A DNA stretch of 64,000 nt from Ruoffia sp044336205 (GTDB taxonomy: Bacteria > Bacillota > Bacilli > Lactobacillales > Aerococcaceae), in contig CP172318.1 of NCBI GenBank assembly GCA_044336205.1, positions 2,108,001-2,172,000 of the forward strand, read 5' to 3'. Below are positions 27,044 to 36,366 of the stretch, piece by piece. The notes beneath the pieces were generated by a model that was given only the letters and a program-made list of their open reading frames with translations, made no database searches and was not told the origin of the DNA. Within the stretch, counting starts at the first letter, position 1. Each line of letters begins with the position of its first letter. Made by a program: the position numbers and the translations under genes.

Positions 27044-27397
27044 TTATTCGAAATAATCTTGTACTTTATCAGTTACATCTGAAGAAACATCTTTAGCACG
27101 TTTCATAATCGATGAGAATGCGTCTGATGCTTGATCTTTCATATCACTTGCGCCAGAAGCTAGTTTAACGATGGTATTCACTTCAGCATCACTTAAGTTA
27201 TCCACAGCATTCACTAAAGCATCTGATCCGTTTAGTTTATGCTTCACGAATAGTTTAGCTCGCTCTCTGTTCACAACACCCTCCACACGGTGACGCATAT
27301 CATCGTTGAAGTAAAGTGTCGCAGCGATACCTGCTACTGCTGCAGCAGATCCTAGTAAAATCAAACCTAATGATGAGTTATTATTCTTTTTTTTCAT
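27044..27397 (-). CDS. YtxH-like small membrane-anchored protein
   Basis: A 117-residue protein with a Lys/Asn N terminus (MKKKNNNSS), one membrane segment (LGLILLGSAAAVAGIAATLYF, residues 9-29) and a charged amphipathic C-terminal region ending SSIMKRAKDVSSDVTDKVQD. This layout is typical of YtxH/general-stress proteins of unknown function. The ATG at 27395-27397 has GGAGGGG upstream. Has its own terminator. Confidence 0.65.
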   Translation of the reverse strand: MKKKNNNSSLGLILLGSAAAVAGIAATLYFNDDMRHRVEGVVNRERAKLFVKHKLNGSDALVNAVDNLSDAEVNTIVKLASGASDMKDQASDAFSSIMKRAKDVSSDVTDKVQDYFE

Positions 27398-27523
27398 AAA
27401 AAACCCCTCCATTTTTATTACATATTTTTGAATAAAGCTATGTAACTAATTGTTGAACCCAGTATATCATAAAACGCTCGCATCTCCTATTGATATGCCT
27501 ATAATCTAAGAGCCTTTGTTATA

Positions 27524-27694
27524 TTATATTGAGATAAGATTATTCGAATAACTACTCCCATTCTCACCTACCATAGTTGTCATCGGTCTAGTAAATTTTA
27601 ATGAAAATGACTGTTCGAATAAGGGTAGTGAAAATGGAAAGTGTTTTTTGGAGAATTTATTAGATTGTATATAGTGAAATGTATTTTGTATCAT
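27524..27694 (-). pseudogene. N-terminal fragment of an AAA/ABC-type ATPase
   Basis: A 56-residue reading frame with a good ribosome site (AGAGGAGAG) ends inside a Walker A motif: FPFSLPLFEQSFSLKFTRPM then TTMVGENGS, where GKST should follow, but the frame diverges to SYSNNLISI and stops. Intact relatives are predicted ATPases whose P-loop reads VGENGSGKST. Nothing downstream on this strand resembles the rest of the protein, so about 80 percent of the gene has been deleted. Confidence 0.6.
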
Positions 27695-27787
27695 CCGGCT
27701 AGCTCTCCTCTTTTTAAGTAAGTATATCACTGTTAGGACAATCTTCTCTCACCCAATACTTATTATATATATTTTAGTGCTGGATTT

Positions 27788-27835
27788 TCACTACATATTG
27801 GGGTATGGTATTAGATGTAATACTATATATGGTGT
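27788..27835. promoter_or_regulatory. Paired NrdR boxes upstream of nrdJ
   Basis: TCACTACATATTGGGG (27788-27803) and ATACTATATATGGTGT (27820-27835) both resemble the NrdR box (ACACWATATATWGTGT-like) and start 32 bp apart, three helical turns, which is the usual spacing for cooperative NrdR binding. They lie 47-94 bp before the nrdJ start codon. Confidence 0.65.
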
Positions 27836-27881
27836 TTTTGTGAATCCTACATATATAACAATTAAATAAGGAGTAGATACA

Positions 27882-30467
27882 ATGAATACGATTATTCCAT
27901 GGTCTAAAGACCAACTAAATAAAGCAATCCAAGAATTCCCTCAAGTGTTTCCGATTACTGAGGATATGCACTTAACTTATGACGGAGTGTCTAGACTAGT
28001 AATGTTAGACCGATACGCCTTCAAAGATACAGCTAAAACCACTTTAGCTCAGGGAGACCTAGTTATCTTAACAGTAAAAAATGATACTCAATATCCAGCT
28101 CGAGGTATTGGTGTCATTCAATCGATCGATGAAGACAATCAAGAAGCTGTAATTCACTTGGAAGAAGAATTCCGTTCATCACTGGAGTCTGCTGATGAGA
28201 ATGCATCTGGACTTATCCGTCGTAGCTTAAATTCAATTGATAAACCTTTAGAAGTCTACTACGAACAAATTACTAAACGTGTTGCTAAAGGATTAGCAGA
28301 AGTTGAAGTTACTGACGAAAAACGTAAAAAATCTGAAGAAGATTACTTCAAGGAATTAGTAAACTTAAACTTTGTGCCAGCAGGACGCGTCCTATACGGA
28401 GCTGGGACTCAAACGAATGTTACATACTTTAACTGCTATGTCATGCCATTCATACAAGATTCACGCCAAGGAATCTCTCAGCACCGTCAAGAGGTCATGG
28501 AAATAATGAGTCGTGGGGGAGGCGTTGGAACTAACGGTTCAACTTTACGCCCTCAAAACGCATTAGCTCGTGGTGTAAATGGTAAATCTTCTGGGTCAGT
28601 CTCATGGTTGAATGACCTTGCTCAATTAACTCATTTAGTTGAACAAGGTGGTTCTCGTCGCGGTGCCCAAATGATTATGTTAGCAGACTGGCACCCTGAT
28701 ATTATTGAATTTATTCTTTCAAAAGTTCAAAACCCAGAAGTTCTACGCTACATTATTAAAACAAATCGTGATGAAGAAATTATCCAAGTAGCTAAAGATA
28801 AATTGAAATTCACACCACTAACTGCCCCTGAAGCTGAAATGTATGAAGTAATCGCAGCAAGTAAGAACTTACCTGATCAAGTTGGTTTCAGTAGCCAAAT
28901 TATCCAAGAAGCTGAGAACAAATTAAAAGCAGGTGGCACATACTCTGTTAACCAACCAGACTTTTTAACGGGAGCTAATATTTCAGTTACTTTAACTGAT
29001 GAATTTATGGAAGCCGTTGAGCAAGATGGTGAATGGGCATTACGATTCCCAGATACAGAAAACTATACCCAAGAAGAAATGGACTTCTATGATGAAGAGT
29101 GGGCTAATTATGGAGACGTAAGAGAATGGGAAGCACTCGGTTACGGTATCAAAACATATCGCACAATCCCGGCTAGAGACTTATGGGAATTGATTAACAT
29201 CAGTGCTACCTATTCTGCTGAACCAGGTATTTTCTTCATTGATAATGCGAATAATGATACTAATGCCAAGGCATACGGTCAAAAAGTCGTTGCAACTAAC
29301 CCATGTGGTGAGCAACCCCTTGCACCATACTCAGTATGTAACCTTGCTGCTATTAACTTAGCGAATATGGTCGATAAGGAAACAAAAACCGTAGACTTTG
29401 ACAAATTAATTCAAACAGTCAAGATAGGTGTACGTATGCAAGATAACGTTATTGATGCTACACCATACTTCTTAGAAATGAACAAAAAACAAGCTCTGGG
29501 CGAGCGCCGCATCGGGCTAGGTGTTATGGGATTAGCAGATCTTTTAATCTACACTGAACACGTGTATGGTTCTGAAGAAGCTAACGAATTAGTCGATAAA
29601 GTATTCGAGAATATTGCTATTGCCGCTTATGAATCATCTATAGAATTAGCTAAAGAAAAAGGTAGCTTTCCGTTCCTAGTAGGAGAGACTCCAGAGGAAA
29701 CCCAAGCATTACGTCAACGTTTTGTTGAGACTGGATATATGCAAAAGATGCCTGAATCTGTTCGTCAATCAATCTTAGAACATGGTATTAGAAACTCACA
29801 CTTACTAACTGTAGCACCTACAGGAAGTACCGGAACGATGGTTGGAGTATCTACTGGTTTAGAACCTTACTTCGCTTTCAAGTATTTCCGTAGTGGTCGA
29901 TTAGGTAAGTTCATTGAAGTGAATTCGGCCATCGTTCAAGAATACTTAGATAACCATCCTGAAGCAGATGAAGATAATCTACCAAAATTCTTCATCTCAG
30001 CAATGGACTTAACTGCTCAAGCACACGTTGATGTTCAAACGACCATCCAGAAATGGGTTGATAGCTCAATTTCTAAGACAGTTAATGCACCTAGAGGCTA
30101 CCGTGTTGACCAAGTTCAAGAAATATATGAGCGCCTATACAACGGTGGAGCAAAAGGTGGAACAGTCTATGTAGACGGATCACGCGATTCACAAGTCCTA
30201 ACATTACTCGCTGAGGAAAATGAATTAGAATCCATTGAACTCTTTGATATGAAAGAGACTCGTATCGTTGACGACCGCGAAGAATTAAAACAATTAGTTA
30301 AAGCTGCAGAATCTGATCACATTAAAGCACAAGGTCATACTGATGACGTGGTCTTTGGTTCAGATGTTGGGAATACATGCCCTATCTGTCGTCAAGGTAT
30401 CGTCCAAGATATTGGTGGATGTAATACATGTGTGAATTGCCAAGCACAACTACGTTGTGGTTTATAA
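27882..30467 (+). CDS. nrdJ: Adenosylcobalamin-dependent ribonucleotide reductase (class II)
   Basis: Reduces ribonucleotides to deoxyribonucleotides using a B12-derived radical. The 861 residues contain FNCYVMPFIQDSRQGIS with the first active-site Cys, RGGGVGTNGSTLRP, ATNPCGEQPLAPYSVCNLAA with the radical Cys, GSTGTMVGVSTGLEPYFAF, and the C-terminal CPICRQGIVQDIGGCNTC redox tail. AAGGAG precedes the ATG. The neighbouring genes (pduO remnant, ECF S component, DUF4430 lipoprotein) fit cobalamin supply, and NrdR boxes fit control with DNA synthesis. Confidence 0.93.
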   Translation: MNTIIPWSKDQLNKAIQEFPQVFPITEDMHLTYDGVSRLVMLDRYAFKDTAKTTLAQGDLVILTVKNDTQYPARGIGVIQSIDEDNQEAVIHLEEEFRSSLESADENASGLIRRSLNSIDKPLEVYYEQITKRVAKGLAEVEVTDEKRKKSEEDYFKELVNLNFVPAGRVLYGAGTQTNVTYFNCYVMPFIQDSRQGISQHRQEVMEIMSRGGGVGTNGSTLRPQNALARGVNGKSSGSVSWLNDLAQLTHLVEQGGSRRGAQMIMLADWHPDIIEFILSKVQNPEVLRYIIKTNRDEEIIQVAKDKLKFTPLTAPEAEMYEVIAASKNLPDQVGFSSQIIQEAENKLKAGGTYSVNQPDFLTGANISVTLTDEFMEAVEQDGEWALRFPDTENYTQEEMDFYDEEWANYGDVREWEALGYGIKTYRTIPARDLWELINISATYSAEPGIFFIDNANNDTNAKAYGQKVVATNPCGEQPLAPYSVCNLAAINLANMVDKETKTVDFDKLIQTVKIGVRMQDNVIDATPYFLEMNKKQALGERRIGLGVMGLADLLIYTEHVYGSEEANELVDKVFENIAIAAYESSIELAKEKGSFPFLVGETPEETQALRQRFVETGYMQKMPESVRQSILEHGIRNSHLLTVAPTGSTGTMVGVSTGLEPYFAFKYFRSGRLGKFIEVNSAIVQEYLDNHPEADEDNLPKFFISAMDLTAQAHVDVQTTIQKWVDSSISKTVNAPRGYRVDQVQEIYERLYNGGAKGGTVYVDGSRDSQVLTLLAEENELESIELFDMKETRIVDDREELKQLVKAAESDHIKAQGHTDDVVFGSDVGNTCPICRQGIVQDIGGCNTCVNCQAQLRCGL

Positions 30468-30504
30468 CGTTTACACTAATTAATCACTAAGGAGCAGTTA
30501 ATAC

Positions 30505-31110
30505 ATGCAGATATATACACGAACGGGTGATAAGGGAACAGACCGAATTATCGTTGGAGAAAGCCTTCCTAAAGACGATGCTCAAGTTGAAGCTTATGGG
30601 ACAGTTGATGAATTGAATAGTTTGTTAGGAACTGTCAACACCTCAATGAATGAAGATAATTCCACATTAAAAGAAGAATTCATTACAATTCAACATTATC
30701 TATTCGATTGTGGTAACGACATAGCCACACCAGCTGATTCAGTCCAGTATGAATATCGCACGATGAGTTAGCCTATTTAATGGTTAGTAAAAACGTATTG
30801 ATCACTATGCACCTATTCCTAAAGCTGTTGAATCATTTATCTTACCGGGTGTAACCTTTACAGCTGCTTTAATTCATCGAGCTTGGGCAGTGACAGTGAC
30901 CCGACGCTGAGAGCGACGAATTGTTAGTTTACAACACCGACAATCAATCAATGAAAAAGTATTATTTTCATCAACTGCTTATCTGATTTTTTCACAACAG
31001 CTAGATTAGTTAATCACTCAGCCCGAGTCGATGATATCTTATATAAACGGTCTGAACGTGTTTTTCATTTAGATATTAACAAAGATAACCTAGGTGAATT
31101 AGCTAATTAG
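30505..31110 (+). pseudogene. pduO: Degraded PduO-type cob(I)alamin adenosyltransferase
   Basis: The first 86 codons are intact (IYTRTGDKGTDRIIVGES, VEAYGTVDELNSLLG, IQHYLFDCGNDIATPADS). Then the frame shifts near 30765. A second frame gives PIPKAVESFILPG, AALIHRAW and VTRR, stopping at a TGA exactly where the arginine-rich CRRAERR motif belongs. A third frame supplies the C terminus (ARLVNHSARVDDILYKRSER then VFHLD). So at least two frameshifts and one stop are present. It normally makes adenosylcobalamin, the cofactor of the NrdJ encoded just upstream. Confidence 0.88.
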
Positions 31111-31144
31111 TCTGATTAAATAACTTATTATTGTTGATTAAAAC

Positions 31145-31180
31145 AAACACGACTTACAAGGTGCCTTGTAAGCCGTGTTT
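31145..31180. terminator. Bidirectional terminator between pduO and the ECF gene
   Basis: AACACG, CTTACAAGG and their complements CCTTGTAAG, CGTGTT form a 15-pair stem with one mismatch, followed by TTTATTTT. Confidence 0.8.
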
Positions 31181-31187
31181 TATTTTC

Positions 31188-31715
31188 TTATACATCAATA
31201 TGCTTATAAATAATAGGGACAAGTGTGGGTTCTAATAATAGAAAGAAGACAATATTACCAACCATATGCATCACATCAAAGGGCAGCCCTTGGATATAGT
31301 ATATCCAAAAATTAACTACACCGAATAAGTGAGCTGAAAGTATTGAGATGACAAATCCATATAATAATCCTGCCCCTCCACTAATAAGAGCGAAAATTAT
31401 TCGACTTAAATGATCGTGACCTTCCAGCTTAAAGTAGTAGGTTCGTAAAGATCCCACTACTAGAACAATAATGATGTAAGACAGAATCTGATAAACAGTC
31501 CAAGGCCCCATTCCTAACAATATATTAGATAGTACCATCGACCCAACACTGACAATCATCCCTTCCATCAAACCCATTGTTATCGTTACTAATATAATGA
31601 TGGCTGTAACAGGTTGAATATTCGGTAGGAACTGAAAAGCAATTCTCCCGATATGACATAAGGTGATTAATAATGCGAGTATCGTTAAACGGTTAACCGT
31701 TAATCGTTTACTCAT
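31188..31715 (-). CDS. ECF transporter S component, probably for cobalamin (CbrT-like)
   Basis: A 175-residue protein with about six membrane segments, including LALLITLCHIGRIAFQFLP, ITMGLMEGMIVSVGSMVLSN and FALISGGAGLLYGFVISILS. These features mark an ECF S component of the CbrT/DUF6580-like kind. Its start overlaps the stop of the DUF4430 lipoprotein gene by four bases, so both are co-translated. Cobalamin is inferred from the adjacent B12-dependent nrdJ and pduO remnant; CbrT of Lactobacillus delbrueckii has comparable neighbours. Confidence 0.72.
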   Translation of the reverse strand: MSKRLTVNRLTILALLITLCHIGRIAFQFLPNIQPVTAIIILVTITMGLMEGMIVSVGSMVLSNILLGMGPWTVYQILSYIIIVLVVGSLRTYYFKLEGHDHLSRIIFALISGGAGLLYGFVISILSAHLFGVVNFWIYYIQGLPFDVMHMVGNIVFFLLLEPTLVPIIYKHIDV

Positions 31716-32128
31716 CCTTCAAACGCTTCTAATTTCCATTCAATCTGATCACCATCAGATAATTTTAAGTCTGCAGCTCCTACTTCTGCCATCTCACCGT
31801 TTACGTCATATAGCCAGTACTTACCTGATTCATCATCTTGTTCATATCCGTTAATCGATGAGATAAAACCATCCGTTTGTTCAACATCAAAGTTCGCTTC
31901 CATCAGTTCTAATAAATTCTGACCGTCCTCGACTTCAATATCCTGCTCACCATCTTCAATAACTTCACCATCTACAGATACAGTGACATTGATCACAACC
32001 TCTTGATTTTCTGTACTTTCCGCTGTTTCAACAGTTTCTGTCACTGTGCTTTCAGCCACCTTTTCAGTGGTCTGTCCACAAGCTGCTAATAATAGGATTG
32101 ATGATAGTAGCAATAATAATTTTTTCAT
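31712..32128 (-). CDS. DUF4430-domain lipoprotein, candidate corrinoid-binding protein
   Basis: A 138-residue lipoprotein: signal peptide KKLLLLLSSILLLAACG with lipobox LLAAC, then an acidic Thr/Glu linker, then a DUF4430 beta domain containing DGQNLLELMEANFDVEQTDG and GKYWLYDVNGEMAEVGAADL. DUF4430 resembles the C-terminal beta domain of transcobalamin/intrinsic factor. The start at 32126-32128 has AAGGAG upstream. It is translationally coupled to the ECF S component, suggesting it captures the substrate at the cell surface and hands it on. Confidence 0.78.
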   Translation of the reverse strand: MKKLLLLLSSILLLAACGQTTEKVAESTVTETVETAESTENQEVVINVTVSVDGEVIEDGEQDIEVEDGQNLLELMEANFDVEQTDGFISSINGYEQDDESGKYWLYDVNGEMAEVGAADLKLSDGDQIEWKLEAFEG

Positions 32129-32315
32129 AGAAGTCATCTCCTTATATAATCTATATTAATTCTAACTTCTATCATAAGAATTTTTAATGTTCTTTGCAAG
32201 ATATAACGAACCTCTTCATGAATTGGAAGTATTTGGTATTACATTGGTCAAATCTCGAATAAAGTATTATAATCTATTGTATTGTAAAATATACAGTTAA
32301 AGGAGGTTATATACA

Positions 32316-33257
32316 TTGGATAATTTTCTAATAGGTTTTAATGCTGTAATACCTATGATGCTTTACATGGCTTTCGGTCAATTTTTCACTCGCTCAGGAA
32401 TGATTAAACAAGAAGCATATAGCCAATTCAATAAAGCTATCTTTAGCATTTTATTACCATTAAACTTGTTCTCTAATGTCTACAATACAAACTTAGATAC
32501 AGAATTCAATGCCTTAACTTTGAATTATAGTATTATCTTTGCGGTTTTGGCTTTTGTAATATTAGCAATTATTATACCATTTTTTGAGAAAGACAATACT
32601 AAGCGTGGTGTCGTATTACAAGGTTCTATCCGATCAAATGCTATTCTATTCGGACTTCCATTAGGTATAGCCCTTTTAGGCGAAGAAAACTTAGGAATGG
32701 TCACGATTGTTCTAGCCATTATTGTTCCAGTCAATAATATTTTTTCTGTGATTGCCTTTTCTCTATATAGTGATGAATTCTTCTCTGTAAAGAAAGTTTT
32801 GATAGATGTTATTAAGAATCCGATGGTAATCTTCACTTTAGCCGGAATTGTTGTTGCGAGTTTGAACATTAAACTTCCACTCGTCCTTGAATCAACAATG
32901 AGTAACCTAGTTAGAATGACAACGCCATTAGCTTTAATTGTGATGGGTGGTTCATTTAACTTTGGTAAATTGAAAGATGCTTCTAAGTCTCTCTATGGTA
33001 CCGTAGCCTTACGCCTTGTTATTATACCTACTATTGCCCTGTTCATTTCCGGTTATATATTAGGCTTCCGTGGCGATGATATTATTGCTGTGTTAATAGC
33101 AACAGCGGGACCTACTGCTGTATCTAGTTATGCTCAAGCCGTTGTTGCAGGCGGTGACGCTGACTTAGCTAATCAAATTGTAGTATTCACCACCTTATGT
33201 TCAATGTTCACATTAGTTATTTTCATCTCTATTTTGAAAAATTTAGCTTACTTTTAA
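32316..33257 (+). CDS. AEC-family transporter (malate/auxin-efflux-carrier type)
   Basis: A 313-residue membrane protein of about ten segments. GSIRSNAILFGLPLGIALLG and PLALIVMGGSFNFGKL, with the final ATAGPTAVSSYAQAVVAGG, are typical of AEC permeases, several of which carry malate or malonate in lactic bacteria. TTG start with AAAGGAGG ten bases upstream. Substrate cannot be read from the sequence. Confidence 0.87.
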   Translation: MDNFLIGFNAVIPMMLYMAFGQFFTRSGMIKQEAYSQFNKAIFSILLPLNLFSNVYNTNLDTEFNALTLNYSIIFAVLAFVILAIIIPFFEKDNTKRGVVLQGSIRSNAILFGLPLGIALLGEENLGMVTIVLAIIVPVNNIFSVIAFSLYSDEFFSVKKVLIDVIKNPMVIFTLAGIVVASLNIKLPLVLESTMSNLVRMTTPLALIVMGGSFNFGKLKDASKSLYGTVALRLVIIPTIALFISGYILGFRGDDIIAVLIATAGPTAVSSYAQAVVAGGDADLANQIVVFTTLCSMFTLVIFISILKNLAYF

Positions 33258-33307
33258 ACACTCTAATCAGATTAATCAATTTAAAATTAAGCATTTCAAT
33301 GCGTTTA

Positions 33308-33341
33308 CACTCGTTTGTTTTTTCAAACGAGTTTTTAATAT
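33308..33341 (+). terminator. Terminator after the AEC gene
   Basis: ACTCGTTTG, six Ts, CAAACGAGT, then TTTTAAT. Confidence 0.85.
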
Positions 33342-33345
33342 AAAA

Positions 33346-33375
33346 AAGCTAGCGAGCCATAGCTCACTAGCTTGT
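33346..33375 (-). terminator. Terminator after clpC
   Basis: On the minus strand AAGCTAGTGAGC and GCTCGCTAGCTT form the stem, followed by TTTTTATAT. Confidence 0.85.
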
Positions 33376-33387
33376 AATTTGCATGAC

Positions 33388-35865
33388 TTATGCTTTAACT
33401 GAACGATTATTAATATTGATTGAACCTTGTCGTCCACCAATAGTGATATTGTCACCTAATTGAATATCCCCTTTAAGTAGCATTTCACTTAATTCATCTT
33501 CGATTTGTTTTTGAATCGCTCGACGAATTGGACGTGCACCGTATTCAGGGTCAAAACCAGCTTCAGCAATGATATCTAAAGCCGTATCTGTTACGCGTGC
33601 TTCAATCTCTAAGTCACGGAGACGATTGATAATATCTTGCGCTTGCAACTTAACAATTTCTTTAATTTGTTTCTTGTTAAGTGGGTGGAATACAATTGTT
33701 TCATCAATTCGATTCAAGAATTCTGGGCGGAATGCCTTCTTCAATTCTTCAAAGATACGTTTCTCCATGGCGTCGAAGTCTTTGGATTGGTCTACTGCTC
33801 CAAATCCTACAGATTTCTCATCACGTAAGGCTGTAGCACCTAAGTTAGATGTCATGATAATAATTGTATTACGGAAGTCAACTTTACGCCCTTTACCATC
33901 CGTCATATGTCCATCGTCAAATACTTGAAGTAAGATATTGAACACGTCTGGGTGAGCTTTCTCAACCTCATCCAGTAAGATTACACTATAAGGTTTTTGA
34001 CGAACAAGTTCTGTCAACTGGCCTGCTTCATCGTAACCAACATATCCTGGAGGTGATCCAACCAATCTAGATACACTGTGTTTCTCCATATATTCAGACA
34101 TATCTACACGGATCATATTATCTTCGCTACCGAAGATAGATTCAGCTAATGCTTTAGCCAGCTCTGTCTTACCTACCCCAGTAGGACCTAAGAACATAAA
34201 CGAACCAATTGGACGTTTAGGACTCTTCAATCCACTGTAAGCACGGCGAATCGCTTTAGAAACAGCGACAACTGCATCATCTTGACCAATAACACGCTCA
34301 TGTAATTCAGCTTCTAAGTGGACTAAACGTGTAGATTCAGTTGTATCTAGTTGTTTAACTGGTATACCCGTTGCAATAGTAATTACTTCCGCAATATCTT
34401 GAGCTGTTACTTGAACACGGCCGTTCTCATCGTCTTCGGAATGATCGCCTGATTTAACCGCTGCTTCAATACTTGCCTCAACAGTCTGCTCTTCTTCTCG
34501 AATTGATGCTGCTAGATCGAAGTCTCTTTCTAAGATTGCTTTTTCTTTTTGTTCAGAGAGTTCACCAAGTTTACGTTCTAAGTCAGAAAGTGTCGAATCA
34601 TGTGAACTTGCTTCAATTCTCACCTTAGCAGCTGCTTCATCAATTAAATCAACCGCTTTGTCCGGTAAACGTCGTTCTGTTAAGTAACGTGTACTTAATT
34701 TAACGGCTGCTTCAACAGCTTCATCTGTAATATCAACATTATGATGTTGCTCATAACTGTCTTTAAGGCCTTGAACAATTTCAATCGAATCTTGTTGATT
34801 AGGTTCATCGATTTGTACTTTAGAGAAACGACGTTCTAATGCTGCGTCTTTCTCAATATGTTTTTGATATTCATCTAAAGTAGTTGCTCCAATTACTTGA
34901 ATCTCACCACGTGCTAAGGCTGGCTTCAATATATTCGCCGCGTCTACCGCACCTTCAGCTGAACCTGCTCCGATTAACGTATGTAATTCATCGATAAATA
35001 AGATTGTTTGTCCATCTTCTGTGATTTCTTCAATAATTTTCTTCATGCGCTCTTCGAATTCACCACGATACTTCGTACCGGCAACAAGTGATCCCATATC
35101 TAACATCATTAAGCGCTTAGATGCAATATTCTCTGGCACATTATCAGATATAATTAAGTTAGCTAGACCTTCTGCGATAGCTGTTTTACCAACACCTGGC
35201 TCTCCTACTAGAACAGGGTTGTTCTTAGAGCGACGACTAATGATTTGAACGATACGACGAATCTCATTCGAACGACCAATCACTGGGTCTAATTTACCTT
35301 CACGAGCTAATTGTGTTAAGTCTCTAGCCAATGAATCTAGTGTTGGTGTGTTCGATTTGTTAACCTCTTCTTGATGATTTTGTCTTTGGCGACGACCGCT
35401 AGTTCCGCGTCCCTCTGATCCGTTCATTCCAATCATCTCGTACACTGACTTACGCAGTTCATTCAAATCAATTCCTAAGTTTTTTAATAAAACAGTTGCT
35501 AGGATTTCTTCTTTTAACATTCCTAATAGAAGATGTTCTGTTCCTACTTTAGGAACTCCTAGACGCTTAGCATCATTCGATGCGTTCATAATTATTTTCT
35601 TAGCTCTTGGAGAGTATGGGATAACAATATCACCTTGAATACGCGGTGCACTCACTTTCCCATGGATAATCTCCAATTCTGTTAATAATGTCTGATAATC
35701 TGCACCAACGGCACGTAAAGCCTTACCAGCAATACCAGACTCCTCTCTGGCCAGTCCTAGTAGAATATGTTCTGTACCTACAGCTTGGTGTCTTAAATAA
35801 TAAGCTTGCTCCGCCGCAAAAATCATTACTCGGCGAGCACTTTCAGTAAATAATTCTTCAAACAT
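33388..35865 (-). CDS. clpC: ATP-dependent Clp protease ATP-binding subunit ClpC
   Basis: AAA+ unfoldase that feeds ClpP. The 825 residues contain two Clp N repeats (residues 1-145), the first AAA module with Walker A GEPGVGKTAIAEGLA, a UVR-type middle region (LERDFDLAASIREEEQ) and the second AAA module with Walker A GPTGVGKTELAKALAE. Starts 12 bp after ctsR with AGAGGTG upstream. The two-gene ctsR-clpC operon lacks mcsA and mcsB, as in most lactic bacteria. Confidence 0.96.
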   Translation of the reverse strand: MFEELFTESARRVMIFAAEQAYYLRHQAVGTEHILLGLAREESGIAGKALRAVGADYQTLLTELEIIHGKVSAPRIQGDIVIPYSPRAKKIIMNASNDAKRLGVPKVGTEHLLLGMLKEEILATVLLKNLGIDLNELRKSVYEMIGMNGSEGRGTSGRRQRQNHQEEVNKSNTPTLDSLARDLTQLAREGKLDPVIGRSNEIRRIVQIISRRSKNNPVLVGEPGVGKTAIAEGLANLIISDNVPENIASKRLMMLDMGSLVAGTKYRGEFEERMKKIIEEITEDGQTILFIDELHTLIGAGSAEGAVDAANILKPALARGEIQVIGATTLDEYQKHIEKDAALERRFSKVQIDEPNQQDSIEIVQGLKDSYEQHHNVDITDEAVEAAVKLSTRYLTERRLPDKAVDLIDEAAAKVRIEASSHDSTLSDLERKLGELSEQKEKAILERDFDLAASIREEEQTVEASIEAAVKSGDHSEDDENGRVQVTAQDIAEVITIATGIPVKQLDTTESTRLVHLEAELHERVIGQDDAVVAVSKAIRRAYSGLKSPKRPIGSFMFLGPTGVGKTELAKALAESIFGSEDNMIRVDMSEYMEKHSVSRLVGSPPGYVGYDEAGQLTELVRQKPYSVILLDEVEKAHPDVFNILLQVFDDGHMTDGKGRKVDFRNTIIIMTSNLGATALRDEKSVGFGAVDQSKDFDAMEKRIFEELKKAFRPEFLNRIDETIVFHPLNKKQIKEIVKLQAQDIINRLRDLEIEARVTDTALDIIAEAGFDPEYGARPIRRAIQKQIEDELSEMLLKGDIQLGDNITIGGRQGSININNRSVKA

Positions 35866-35877
35866 ATTTTCACCTCT

Positions 35878-36345
35878 TTAATTATATGTATATCGTAATT
35901 GTTGTAAAAATGTAGTTAATAGTAAGGCGCGTACCTCTTGTTCATGTGGACTAATGGCCTGGAGTAAGGCCTTGTCAATGACTGAAAGGATAATCGCTCC
36001 CTCACGTTCTGTCATAATATCATGTTCAATGAGAGTTTCAATAATATTCATCGCACTCCGTTGATTAATTCGCTGACCAATCATCTGAGTCATTTCGTCT
36101 AAGGCATCGATCTCATCAACTAATTCAATTTTTAATATTCGAATATAGCCACCGCCACCTCGTTTACTTTCAACAATATAGCCGTGTTCTTGTGTAAAAC
36201 GCGTGTTAATCACATAATTGATCTGTGATGGAACACAGTCAAATTGTTCTGCAATATCACTTCGCCTTATCTCTAAGGCCTGGTTATTCTTCAAGAAGCT
36301 TTTTAGATATGCTTCGATAATATCCGACATATTTCGCTGTGACAA
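35878..36345 (-). CDS. ctsR: Heat-shock repressor CtsR
   Basis: Represses clp genes and is inactivated by heat. The 155 residues show MSDIIEAYLKSFLKNNQALE, the winged-helix segment DCVPSQINYVINTRFTQEHG and the conserved ESKRGGGGYIRI wing. A TTG start at 36343-36345 is chosen because AGGGGG lies five to seven bases upstream; the next ATG, at 36330, is 20 bases from it. Autoregulated, judging from two CtsR operators in its promoter region. Confidence 0.94.
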   Translation of the reverse strand: MSQRNMSDIIEAYLKSFLKNNQALEIRRSDIAEQFDCVPSQINYVINTRFTQEHGYIVESKRGGGGYIRILKIELVDEIDALDEMTQMIGQRINQRSAMNIIETLIEHDIMTEREGAIILSVIDKALLQAISPHEQEVRALLLTTFLQQLRYTYN

Positions 36346-36366
36346 AGTAATCCCCCTCTCACTAAC

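Noticed and set aside
31663..31854. Plus-strand ORF opposite the DUF4430 and ECF genes
   Set aside because: Antisense shadow of well-supported genes; no promoter or ribosome site.
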